From assembly GCA_032229885.1 (NCBI GenBank), contig JAVYAJ010000320.1, forward strand, positions 1-7,630: a stretch of DNA of 7,630 nt, given 5' to 3'. The notes beneath the pieces were generated by a model that was not told where the DNA came from, ran no database searches, and was given only the letters and a program-made list of their open reading frames with translations. This document shows positions 1 through 6,048 of this stretch, piece by piece. This DNA is from Anammoximicrobium sp032229885 (GTDB taxonomy: Bacteria > Planctomycetota > Planctomycetia > Pirellulales > Pirellulaceae). The stretch's first letter is position 1. Each line of letters starts with the position of its first letter. The position numbers were made by a program, and so were the translations under genes.

Positions 1-22
1 CACCGATTCTTATCGCCTTGGC

Positions 23-1501
23 GTGGTTCGCTGGCTGTCGATCACCGCCTGTGTCGTGGCCGCGTGTGCCTTGGCGGCCGTGACCACGGCCCGCCCGGCT
101 TTGGCGGCCGAACTGTGGATCGGGACGGCGACCGCGGACATCACGCCCGACCGGCCCGTCGCGATCGAGAGCGTCAGCGTCGCCACCGTGACCCGCGATC
201 GTCTGACCGCCAACGTGCTGGCCTTGGAATCGCGCGACGGCGAGCGCGTACTCGACCAAGCGATCCTCGTCTCGTGCGACCTGTGCATTCTGCCAGGAGT
301 TCTGCAGGGCTTTCGCGAGCACCTGGCCGCACGTCAACCGGGATTCGACCTCGCCAAGCTCGTGCTGGCCGCCACTCACACCCATACGTCGCCGATGGTC
401 ATCAAGAGTCCGTACAACGACAAGGACTATGGCGACGCGATGCAGCCCCAAGACTACCTGCCGTTTCTGTTCCAGCGGATGGGCGACGCGGTCGCCAAGG
501 CGTGGGCCAATCGCGCCGTGGGCGGCGTTGCCTGGGGGTTGGGGCAGGCCGTCGTGGGGCACAATCGGCGCGTGGCCTACCGTGATGGAACAGCCCGGAT
601 GCACGGCAATACCAACGATCCGATGTTCAGCCACATCGAGGGTTACGAGGATCACGCGGTCGATATCCTGGGTTTCTACGACGCGTCACAGCGGCTCGAG
701 GCCGTGATCCTGACGATGGCCTGCACAGCGCAAGCGTCCAGCGGCGTCGCGCTCAGCGCGGATTTCTGGCATCCGGTGCGCGAGTCGCTTCGTCAGCGGT
801 ATGGACAGGATCTGTGCGTATTGGGATTCGTGTCCGCGGCCGGGGATCAAACGCCGAGGCGTCAATATCGAAAGGACGCCGAGCTCCGCATGGAACGCCT
901 GCGCGGCTTGGATTCCACTCAGGAGGTGGCGCGGCGGGTCGTCGCCGCGTTCGATGACGTGGCGCCGCTGATCGCCAAGGAGATCCACGCCGACGCGCCG
1001 TTGGCGCATCTGGTTCGCCCGCTCGAACTGCCGGCGCGGGTCGTGACGCAGGCCGAGTACGAAGCGGCCAAAAAGATCTGCGACGCGATGGACGCCAAAC
1101 CGGTGAAAGGGATGAACGAATGGTACTGGCGCGGCTATCAGGGATTGATCGTCGAGCGGTTCACGGCGCAACAGGCCGGGCAATGGAAAACGTTCCCCGC
1201 CGAGCTGCATGTTCTGCGCATCGGCGACGTGGCGATCGCGACCAATCCGTTCGAATTATTCCTGGATTACGGCGTGCAGATCCAGTCTCGCAGTCCGGCG
1301 CCGCAGACGATGCTCGTCGAACTGGCCAACCCGGCCGGCTATGCAGGCTACGTTCCCACGCCGCGAGCCGTGCAGGCCGGTGGCTACAGCGCCGAAGTGC
1401 TGGTCAACATGGTCGGCCCGGACGGGGCCCAAGTCTTGGTCGAACGTACGCTAGAGGCCATTACCGAGCTATTTCCCAACGGCGCCGACCGGCCGCGCTG
1501 A
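23..1501 (+). CDS. Exported neutral/alkaline ceramidase-like metalloenzyme
   Basis: The 492-residue product resembles the N-terminal catalytic domain of neutral/alkaline (non-lysosomal) ceramidases, zinc amidohydrolases that cleave the N-acyl bond of ceramide. Residues 1-28 look like a Sec signal peptide: Arg3, a hydrophobic stretch at about 5-20 and an A-L-A cleavage site at 26-28. The mature chain opens with the family-like GTATADITPD (34-43). A zinc-ligand type motif THTHTSP lies at 118-124, and a conserved C-terminal block NPAGYAGYVPT plus GGYSAE lies at 436-458. Glu411 in NPFELF and Tyr443 in GYVPT sit where characterised ceramidases have their remaining metal/catalytic residues (my alignment by eye). 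It is shorter than full two-domain ceramidases, and many planctomycete relatives have unknown substrates, so ceramide is not assured. The start is a GTG with no clear Shine-Dalgarno, and the frame is open to the left edge, so the true start may lie outside the window. The family call is firm; the substrate is not. Confidence 0.88.
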   Translation: MVRWLSITACVVAACALAAVTTARPALAAELWIGTATADITPDRPVAIESVSVATVTRDRLTANVLALESRDGERVLDQAILVSCDLCILPGVLQGFREHLAARQPGFDLAKLVLAATHTHTSPMVIKSPYNDKDYGDAMQPQDYLPFLFQRMGDAVAKAWANRAVGGVAWGLGQAVVGHNRRVAYRDGTARMHGNTNDPMFSHIEGYEDHAVDILGFYDASQRLEAVILTMACTAQASSGVALSADFWHPVRESLRQRYGQDLCVLGFVSAAGDQTPRRQYRKDAELRMERLRGLDSTQEVARRVVAAFDDVAPLIAKEIHADAPLAHLVRPLELPARVVTQAEYEAAKKICDAMDAKPVKGMNEWYWRGYQGLIVERFTAQQAGQWKTFPAELHVLRIGDVAIATNPFELFLDYGVQIQSRSPAPQTMLVELANPAGYAGYVPTPRAVQAGGYSAEVLVNMVGPDGAQVLVERTLEAITELFPNGADRPR

Positions 1502-1570
1502 CGAAGCGAGCGCAGCCGGACCGGGTGCGCCATCGGCGCCGCGCCCGTCCGTTCGCATCGGCCACGCGCG

Positions 1571-1753
1571 TTATTTGCCGCCCCTCGCGTCCTTGAGCGC
1601 GCGCACCTCGGCTTCCAAGGCGGCGATCTGACCGCTCAACCGTTCGACTTCGCCGGCCTCGTCCGGCTGACGCTTGGCGCCGGCCAACCGCTGGCGCAGG
1701 GCTTGAAGATTCTGCTGAGCGAGATCGAGCTTTTTTTTCGTGCGTCTATCCAT
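1571..1753 (-). CDS. Small coiled-coil protein, MDRRTKKKL-type
   Basis: This is a 60-residue, highly charged protein: a basic N-terminus (MDRRTKKKL) followed by an almost continuous heptad-like helix (about 8-56, with segments LAQQNLQALRQRLAG and VERLSGQIAALEAEVRALK). It has no signal peptide or membrane segment and is probably cytoplasmic. I recall similar unnamed short proteins in planctomycete genomes but know of no function; dimerisation through the coiled coil is inference. The ATG at 1753 is preferred over a GTG one codon upstream because the MDRR start matches the remembered family. No strong Shine-Dalgarno precedes either. The gene converges on the ceramidase-like gene with a 69-bp gap. 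An 8-A run near the 5' end encodes the KKK segment and is a possible slippage site. Confidence 0.7.
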   Translation of the reverse strand: MDRRTKKKLDLAQQNLQALRQRLAGAKRQPDEAGEVERLSGQIAALEAEVRALKDARGGK

Positions 1754-1756
1754 CAC

Positions 1757-1975
1757 GTCCCAACCGGCTAGGGTGTCGTCAAGGCTGAATGCTGAGGGTC
1801 GCCGCCATTGTCAGGCCGCGGGAATTCCGCGCTCTGGCGCGTGCGACAACCCGAAAATTATGATTGGACAATGCACTAGACCGGTTGTCGTCCGACGCAG
1901 TCGTTGTCTAGGACGACGCGGTCTGCGATCGAATCGAGCCGCGCGGCGCAAGGCGACTGCGACACGGCCTGCCGA
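1757..1975. other. Intergenic region, no gene seen
   Basis: No credible coding sequence is visible between the coiled-coil gene and repeat copy A. The only structure found is a short inverted repeat, GTCGTCC (1887-1893) with GGACGAC (1911-1917), separated by 17 nt. No T-run follows it, so it is not a convincing terminator. The sequence CGACAACC also recurs inverted around 1843-1890. No convincing promoter for the minus-strand gene at 1753 could be fixed. Confidence 0.4.
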
Positions 1976-2336
1976 TGGCGCGGTCAATTTCTTAGACTAC
2001 TACCGATTCCACTGTTGCGCGTTGGAACGCAGATAGCCGCTGATTCCGTTTGGCCAAAGGCCTCCGATCACCGTAGCCCGGGGCAATGTCTCAGGACTGG
2101 CGCCGCGCGCGAGCCTCTTTTGGTCGAAGGCCCTATTCATGCGGGCCGCGGCGACACGTTGAAGATGGCCTACGGCCAACGCCGTTGCTGCCATCTGTGC
2201 TTCCTGGGGCGTTGCCCCAGGCCACGTTGAAAATGGCCTTCGGCCAAGACGATTCCGGTCGTCTGCGCTGCGCAACAGCCTTGCAAAACCAATTTCGCCT
2301 AAACTCCGTAGCTTCCGGCTTTTGGCCGCGCCAGCC
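1976..2336 (+). repeat. Foldback repeat, copy A (~361 bp)
   Basis: This is copy A of a long imperfect direct repeat whose second copy is at 2861-3220; a hand alignment gives about 42 differences, roughly 88% identity. Both copies begin with TGGCGCGGTCAATTTCTTA and end with GGCTTTTGGCCGCGCCAGCC. Inside are several short hairpin modules of the GGCC-N3-GGCC type (near 2051, 2118, 2165 and 2232) and a strong hairpin CCTGGGGCGTTGCCCCAGG (2203-2221). An outer inverted repeat pairs the segment near 2058-2085 with that near 2203-2230, but it is eroded here compared with copy B. It ends 27 bp beyond the stop codon of the STAS gene. The reading frames in it do not look protein-coding. Confidence 0.9.
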
Positions 2337-2363
2337 TGCCGGTATACCGCGAGCTGAGCCGGT

Positions 2364-2729
2364 CTACGCCGTGGCGCGCTCGAAGCCGTCGAGCGCGTGG
2401 TCGCGGCCGTCGACGATGTCGAACAGTTGCGTCAGTTTGGTGATCACAAAGACTTCGCGAATCTCACGCGTCATGTTGCACAATTTCAACTGACCGCCCT
2501 TGTCTTTGATCTTCTTGTCCAGGATGATCAGCTTGTTCAACGCGGCGCTGGACAGAAACTCGACGTTGCCAAAGTCCAGCAACAGATCCCGCTTGCCGTC
2601 CACCGTAACGATGCGCGTCAGGTCATTGCCCAATTCCATGATGTGCACCGCGTCCAGGATCTTTCGTTCCAGAAAAGTGACTACGGTGATTCCACGGATT
2701 TCAGAGACTTCGAGCCGTTGGATCGACAT
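2364..2729 (-). CDS. STAS-domain anti-sigma-factor antagonist (SpoIIAA-like)
   Basis: The 121-residue product is a single STAS domain, the fold of SpoIIAA/RsbV proteins. In partner-switching systems, these bind an anti-sigma kinase when unphosphorylated and so release a sigma factor. The core is seen as TVVTF (beta strand, ~14-19), LLLDFGNVEFLSSAALNKL (~49-67) and GGQLKLCNM (~78-86). Ser60/Ser61 in FLSSAAL occupy the position of the phosphorylated serine in SpoIIAA (its D-S-S-G motif), although the usual Asp and Gly are Leu and Ala here. The ATG at 2729 is chosen because a GAGAG ribosome-binding site lies 7 nt upstream; an in-frame GTG two codons earlier would sit almost on that site. No anti-sigma kinase, phosphatase or sigma gene is adjacent, so its partners are encoded elsewhere. 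Direct repeats on both sides isolate it. Confidence 0.9.
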   Translation of the reverse strand: MSIQRLEVSEIRGITVVTFLERKILDAVHIMELGNDLTRIVTVDGKRDLLLDFGNVEFLSSAALNKLIILDKKIKDKGGQLKLCNMTREIREVFVITKLTQLFDIVDGRDHALDGFERATA

Positions 2730-2860
2730 GAGCACGCTCTCTAAAATACTTCTGACTTCGGTCCTTGCCGCGCGTCGCGGAAGCGAACCCTGACGCCGCG
2801 GTCGTTTTTCTCCAGCGAGCCCAGCCGTGGCGGAACTCGCATCGCGTGGCAGCCGCGGGC
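2730..2860. other. Upstream region of the STAS gene
   Basis: This 131-bp leader lies between the STAS start codon and repeat copy B and must hold the gene's local promoter if it has one. Reading toward the gene, a TATTTT box is present at 2744-2749, only about 15-20 nt from the start codon, with a poor GCGGCA at the -35 spacing. I regard this as suggestive only. Confidence 0.25.
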
Positions 2861-3220
2861 TGGCGCGGTCAATTTCTTAAACTACTATCGGTTCAACTGT
2901 TGCGCGTTTGTGCGCAGATAGGCGATGATTCTGTGTGGCCGAAGGCCTCCGCTCACCGTAGCCTGGGGCAACGCCCTAGGACTGGCGCCGCGCGCGTGCC
3001 TCTTTTGGCCCAAGGCCTTATTCATGCGGGCAGAGGCTACACGTTGAAGACGGCCTTCGGCCAACGCCGTTGCTGCCATCTTTGCTTCCTGGGGCGTTGC
3101 CCCAGGCTACGGTGAAGATGGCCTTCGGCCAAGACGATTCCGGTCGTCCGTGTTCCGCAACCGCCCTGCAAAACCATTTTGCCTAAACACCGCAGTTTCC
3201 GGCTTTTGGCCGCGCCAGCC
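2861..3220 (+). repeat. Foldback repeat, copy B (~360 bp), nested hairpins intact
   Basis: This is copy B of the long direct repeat (see 1976-2336), 885 bp away in the same orientation. It folds back on itself. Segment 2954-2980 is complementary to 3088-3114 at 26 of 27 positions, and the pairing resumes outside it with TGGCCGAAGGCC (2936-2947) against GGCCTTCGGCCA (3120-3131). A second, weaker pair lies inside the loop: the GGCCCAAGGCC module near 3007 against GGCCTTCGGCC near 3052. Each arm also contains its own small hairpin, for example CCTGGGGCGTTGCCCCAGG at 3088-3106. The result is a set of nested palindromes built from one module in both orientations. Confidence 0.9.
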
Positions 3221-3799
3221 GCGGGCGCCGTTGCGGGCGGGGCCAAGGCTTCGCAAAATCACGCTTGGGCGCCAGACTCGCGGCGTTCCGCGGGCCGTGT
3301 CAACTGTCTAGCCCGCGAAGTTCCCTTTTCGACCTCGTATGGCCGCGCCAACCGTTTCCTCCGGCCATGACATCGCCGCGCCCCTGCCTTGCTCGCCGCT
3401 CGTGCACAGGCACTCGACGGCAAGACCTGATGCAAATCCCACGAATTCGAGGATTCGAGCTGCACAAGCGACGAACAGCCTGCGCAAGAGCAATGGTAAC
3501 TGCCGCGCGACGGGGCGTAAAGGGTGTGGCTGCGACGGCGAAAATGAATGGGCGGCTCGCCGCCGGATTGTCCGCACAAACGGTCTCGCCATGCGCCCGG
3601 AATGGTCGCCACCCTGCTTGACTGCTGTCAGGGGCTGCCTCCACTGCCGTCGATTTCCGCTCGTCTCGAGAATGAGAATCGCGCTCGTGCCCGCCTCGCG
3701 GCGCGTGGCAGTCGGCGGGTCTCGAAAAGCATCTCGCCGCGCCCAAAGCCGACGATGAAATCGGACAGCCGCGGGGCGCGCGCGAATCCTCTCGAGATC
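3221..3799. other. Long non-coding stretch, no convincing gene
   Basis: About 580 bp between repeat copy B and the membrane-protein gene. Many overlapping open frames exist on both strands, as expected of GC-rich DNA, but none has a recognisable motif, a ribosome-binding site or a consistent codon pattern over its length. The only candidate worth naming is the small minus-strand ORF at 3628-3810. No T-rich terminator or clear repeat was found. Confidence 0.5.
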
Positions 3800-3810
3800 T
3801 CATCGCCCAT
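3628..3810 (-). CDS. Doubtful small ORF overlapping the membrane-protein stop
   Basis: This is a 60-codon frame starting at an ATG that overlaps the stop of the upstream membrane-protein gene by 11 bp (ATGGGCGATGA), an arrangement that could allow translational coupling. The first ~33 codons have the G/C-rich third positions of the neighbouring real genes and give a plausible segment (RLSDFIVGFGRGEMLFETRR). The rest turns into an Arg/Ala/Ser-rich tail typical of spurious frames. No family is recognised. It may be a real coupled small protein, a decayed gene end, or chance; I favour chance or decay. Confidence 0.2.
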   Translation of the reverse strand: MGDEISRGFARAPRLSDFIVGFGRGEMLFETRRLPRAARRARARFSFSRRAEIDGSGGSP

Positions 3811-4810
3811 CGCGCGGCCTCTGACTCTGCTCGGCCTCGCGCAGGAGTGCGCCGACCTCCTGGCGTCGCGCCAAGTAGTATCCTGCGCCGATCGTGGCGA
3901 TGACGATGGTGATCAGGCGAAACGTGAGCGCCACCAGAAATCCGTCCGCGTCGCCTGTCGCCGGGACAACGCGGTACAGGATTTTCATCGCGGCCTCGAA
4001 CGTCCCCAGGCCGGCGGGCGCCAAGGGAATCGCGCCGGCAACCAAGGACAGGGGCACGATGATCAAGTGCTCAGCCAGAGTCGGATGCCTCGGAAAGATT
4101 GCCACGGCAGCCAGATACAGGGCGAAAGCAAAGGCGACATGCACCGCGAGGCTCAGGCCTGCGATCAACGCCAACAGGCCGCGCTTTCCTCGGTATACGT
4201 CCACCGCTCCCATCAACCTGCGCAAGGTGGCGCCGATCTTTGGCAGTCGCTGCAAGGCTTCGATCACCGTTGAACGCTCCCATCGCGGCATCAGCGTGAC
4301 GATTATGGCCGCCGTTCCCGCCAGCGTGGCGACCAACGTCAAATTGCCGATGGCTTTGAGATCCGCGGTCCACCCGGAGGTGTCGGCCCACAGGATCGCC
4401 GCGCTCGCCACGATCAGCAGCGTATACAATCCCACGACCCGATCCAGAAACACGGTCGCCACGGCCTCGGTCTTTCGTCCGGGAACTGCCCGCGCCAAAA
4501 ACACGGCCTTGAACAGATCGCCGCCCACGCTGCCGAACGAGACGAAGTTCAACAGATATCCGAGAAAGCTAAGCCGCAACACTTCTGACAGCCGCAGAGG
4601 AAGATCCAGCGTGCGGATCAGCAGATGCCAGCGCACGAATGTCGCACAGACGGCGGCGAGGGTCAGTCCGAAACCGACGCCTAAAAGAGGCCAGCGAATG
4701 GACTGTTCGCCGAGCGATCGCAACTCGTCGCGATCCAACCCGCTGACCAGCCATACAAGGATCGCCAGCGGCAGGCCAATTTTGATGATCGTGAACAAAT
4801 ACTGTTTCAT
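3800..4810 (-). CDS. Integral membrane protein, LPG-synthase TM / UPF0104 (YbhN-like) family
   Basis: The 336-residue polytopic protein has about eight hydrophobic segments (near 5-23, 41-58, 78-92, 118-141, 155-174, 211-238, 248-267 and 290-314). Family-type motifs are visible: FLGYLLNFVSFGSVGGDLFK (82-101), RKTEAVATVFLDRVVGL (112-128) and, near the C-terminus, PLSLVAGAIPLAPAGLGTFE (253-272). The family includes the flippase/membrane domain of lysylphosphatidylglycerol synthases, but members lacking the soluble aminoacyl-transferase domain, like this one, are mostly uncharacterised and often sit near lipid or glycosyltransferase genes. Nothing here shows the substrate. The ATG at 4810 is chosen because the first membrane helix begins directly after it (MKQYLFTIIK); the frame stays open upstream to 4876, but that extension is Arg-rich and unlike the family. 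It diverges from the tRNA gene. Confidence 0.88.
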   Translation of the reverse strand: MKQYLFTIIKIGLPLAILVWLVSGLDRDELRSLGEQSIRWPLLGVGFGLTLAAVCATFVRWHLLIRTLDLPLRLSEVLRLSFLGYLLNFVSFGSVGGDLFKAVFLARAVPGRKTEAVATVFLDRVVGLYTLLIVASAAILWADTSGWTADLKAIGNLTLVATLAGTAAIIVTLMPRWERSTVIEALQRLPKIGATLRRLMGAVDVYRGKRGLLALIAGLSLAVHVAFAFALYLAAVAIFPRHPTLAEHLIIVPLSLVAGAIPLAPAGLGTFEAAMKILYRVVPATGDADGFLVALTFRLITIVIATIGAGYYLARRQEVGALLREAEQSQRPRDGR

Positions 4811-4911
4811 CAACGAACTGTTCCATACCCTGAAACGTGGCGTATCCCTCGCCCGCGCGAGGCTACGGCCTGCCACCCGGCTCGATGCCCCCTCGCTACG
4901 TCCCCAGTCCT

Positions 4912-4940
4912 AGAATAATCCGCGTCGCCGATGCTGTCGC
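4912..4940 (-). promoter_or_regulatory. Weak candidate sigma70-type promoter for the membrane-protein gene
   Basis: Read on the minus strand, GCGACA (4940-4935) and TATTCT (4917-4912) are separated by exactly 17 bp. Each matches the consensus at four of six positions. It lies about 100 bp upstream of the start codon at 4810. The match is weak enough to arise by chance. Confidence 0.25.
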
Positions 4941-4986
4941 GAGTCAAAAACCGAAAATCCACGCGCCCGCGACGCGGACCCGGCCT

Positions 4987-5033
4987 CCGACGAATCGCCC
5001 CGTCGCCCGCGCATCCGATCATCGATTCGTCGG
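4987..5033. repeat. Perfect 11-bp inverted repeat between divergent genes
   Basis: CCGACGAATCG at 4987-4997 is exactly complementary to CGATTCGTCGG at 5023-5033, with a 25-nt loop. It lies 15 bp upstream of the -35 box of the tRNA promoter, in the gap between the divergent membrane-protein and tRNA genes. It could be an operator-like site or a hairpin. There is no T-run to make it an ordinary terminator. Confidence 0.7.
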
Positions 5034-5048
5034 CGCTCCGAGGCGTCC

Positions 5049-5077
5049 TTGACACGCATACAGCCACCTGCTAAGTT
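5049..5077 (+). promoter_or_regulatory. Sigma70-type promoter of tRNA-Ala
   Basis: A perfect TTGACA (5049-5054) is followed after exactly 17 bp by TAAGTT (5072-5077), a three-of-six match to the -10 consensus. Transcription would begin near 5084 and give a ~40-nt 5' leader before the mature tRNA end at 5123. Position, spacing and orientation all suit the tRNA gene. Confidence 0.7.
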
Positions 5078-5122
5078 TTCGGCTTCTGACGGGCCGCCGA
5101 AGTCCATGCGACGGACCACCGC

Positions 5123-5195
<73 letters not shown>

Positions 5196-5247
5196 TTAGA
5201 CCCGTTCGTCCGAGTTGGCATCGAGTAGTAGATAATCCGCAAAACCT

Positions 5248-5270
5248 CGATCCGAGCGCCCGTCGGATCG
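5248..5270 (+). terminator. Hairpin downstream of tRNA-Ala, possible terminator
   Basis: CGATCCGA (5248-5255) and TCGGATCG (5263-5270) form a perfect 8-bp stem with a 7-nt loop, 53 nt beyond the tRNA. No U-rich tract follows, so intrinsic termination is doubtful. It could instead stabilise the 3' trailer or be fortuitous. Confidence 0.35.
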
Positions 5271-5428
5271 CTCCATCCACGATCCGTTGGCGCGATCGCC
5301 CGCCGATGGAACATGCCGGCTCCGATCCGCGGCCGCCGCAACTCGTCTCTACACTGCCGCGGTAGTCTGATTTCGTGCCGCCGCGATTTGGGCGGCAGCT
5401 CTGCGCGAGATCGTACGCTTTGGTCGAA

Positions 5429-5541
5429 GGCCTAGGAGTCTGTTCGAGAATTGGGCTCGATCCACAATATATTGTGGCGGTGCGATCGCTCGCAACACAA
5501 CCTGTTGTGGTATTTCGAATACTTAGACAGGCTCCTAGGCC
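5429..5541. mobile_element. Symmetric 113-bp foldback element (MITE-like)
   Basis: GGCCTAGGAGTCTGT (5429-5443) and ACAGGCTCCTAGGCC (5527-5541) are inverted repeats matching at 14 of 15 positions, the exception being a G-T pair. The element is symmetric throughout: its centre is the palindrome GCGATCGC (5482-5489), and each half carries a palindrome, CCACAATATATTGTGG (5462-5477) on the left and CACAACCTGTTGTGG (5496-5510) on the right. If the termini are GAGTCTGT and ACAGGCTC, each is flanked by CTAG, which could be a 4-bp target duplication of the YTAR type used by some IS5-family elements. It encodes no protein, so movement would need a transposase supplied elsewhere. The family assignment is inference; a structural DNA or RNA element is the alternative. 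Confidence 0.6.
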
Positions 5542-5607
5542 CAGAACGACCGTGGCCAACCGTTCGGCGACTCGTCCCACACGGACCAGACAATCGTAGA
5601 ACCGATC
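5542..5607. other. Short spacer, nothing seen
   Basis: No feature is supported between the foldback element and the end of the doubtful minus-strand ORF. Confidence 0.4.
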
Positions 5608-6048
5608 TCAATCATCTTGTACGCCGGGCACTACGAACCAAGCACTGGCGACGCGCCGCTCACCCACCAGAAACATCTCGGCGATCGCGATGGCCAGGCG
5701 GAAGGCCATTCGCCGGTCCATCACTGCCTGCAAATTGGCGACCGGCGCCTGAACGGCGCCGATCAACGGCACTTTGGAACGAGTTGTCTTTTTGCGCAGG
5801 GGGGGTGGCGTTTTGAAGTCGCTTGCGTTTAGCTTAGTGTGACTTATTCTATATCGAGCGCGGGTAAGAATGGCCTCGCGAACCTCAGGTTCCGTATGAC
5901 AAAGGCGAACTGAAGTCCGCCGCACCGAGTGCCATTTCGAGCCGGGCGAAGTATATATTCTTTGTGCGTCGGTTACGGATGTCCCGAAGAGCGTGTGCGT
6001 TTCGCCATTCTTGGCTGTCCTGGTGGGGTCGGCGAAGTGTCGAATCAC
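5608..6048 (-). pseudogene. Doubtful ORF, possibly the remnant of a decayed gene
   Basis: This is a 146-codon minus-strand frame starting at a GTG without a good ribosome-binding site. Its two halves differ. The last ~50 codons (about 5608-5770) have strongly G/C-biased third positions and give a protein-like sequence with segments APVANLQAVMDRRMAF and AIAIAEMFLVGERRVASAWF. The first ~95 codons are Thr/Arg/Ser-rich, have unbiased codons and lie in more AT-rich DNA (about 5820-5980). That pattern suggests a 3' fragment of an old gene fused by chance to non-coding sequence. No family is recognised and no intact copy is in the window. It could also be wholly spurious. Confidence 0.25.

Noticed and set aside
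686..1210. 174-codon minus-strand frame inside the ceramidase-like gene
   Set aside because: It is antisense to a gene with clear family motifs and has no recognisable domain.
1502..1570. Intrinsic terminator between the convergent ceramidase-like and coiled-coil genes
   Set aside because: The 69-bp gap is GC-rich, but I found no stable stem followed by a T-run on either strand.
2000..3079. Similar minus-strand peptides encoded in both repeat copies (ending NAQQWNR and NAQQLNR)
   Set aside because: Aligned over ~65 residues they differ at about 20 positions, while the DNA differs at only about 25, so most changes alter the residue. That is not the pattern of a protein under selection; the frames are by-products of the repeat.
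1976..3220. CRISPR array or composite transposon
   Set aside because: There are only two long copies, with no regular short repeats or spacers, and the bracketed gene is a regulator with no transposase or terminal inverted repeats.
3259..3803. Overlapping frames on both strands in the gap before the membrane-protein gene
   Set aside because: None has motifs, ribosome-binding sites or steady codon bias; they overlap each other in competing frames.
3894..4913. 339-codon plus-strand frame across the membrane-protein gene
   Set aside because: Its translation is a Ser/Arg/Thr-rich shadow with no hydrophobic or domain pattern; the minus-strand protein has clear family motifs.
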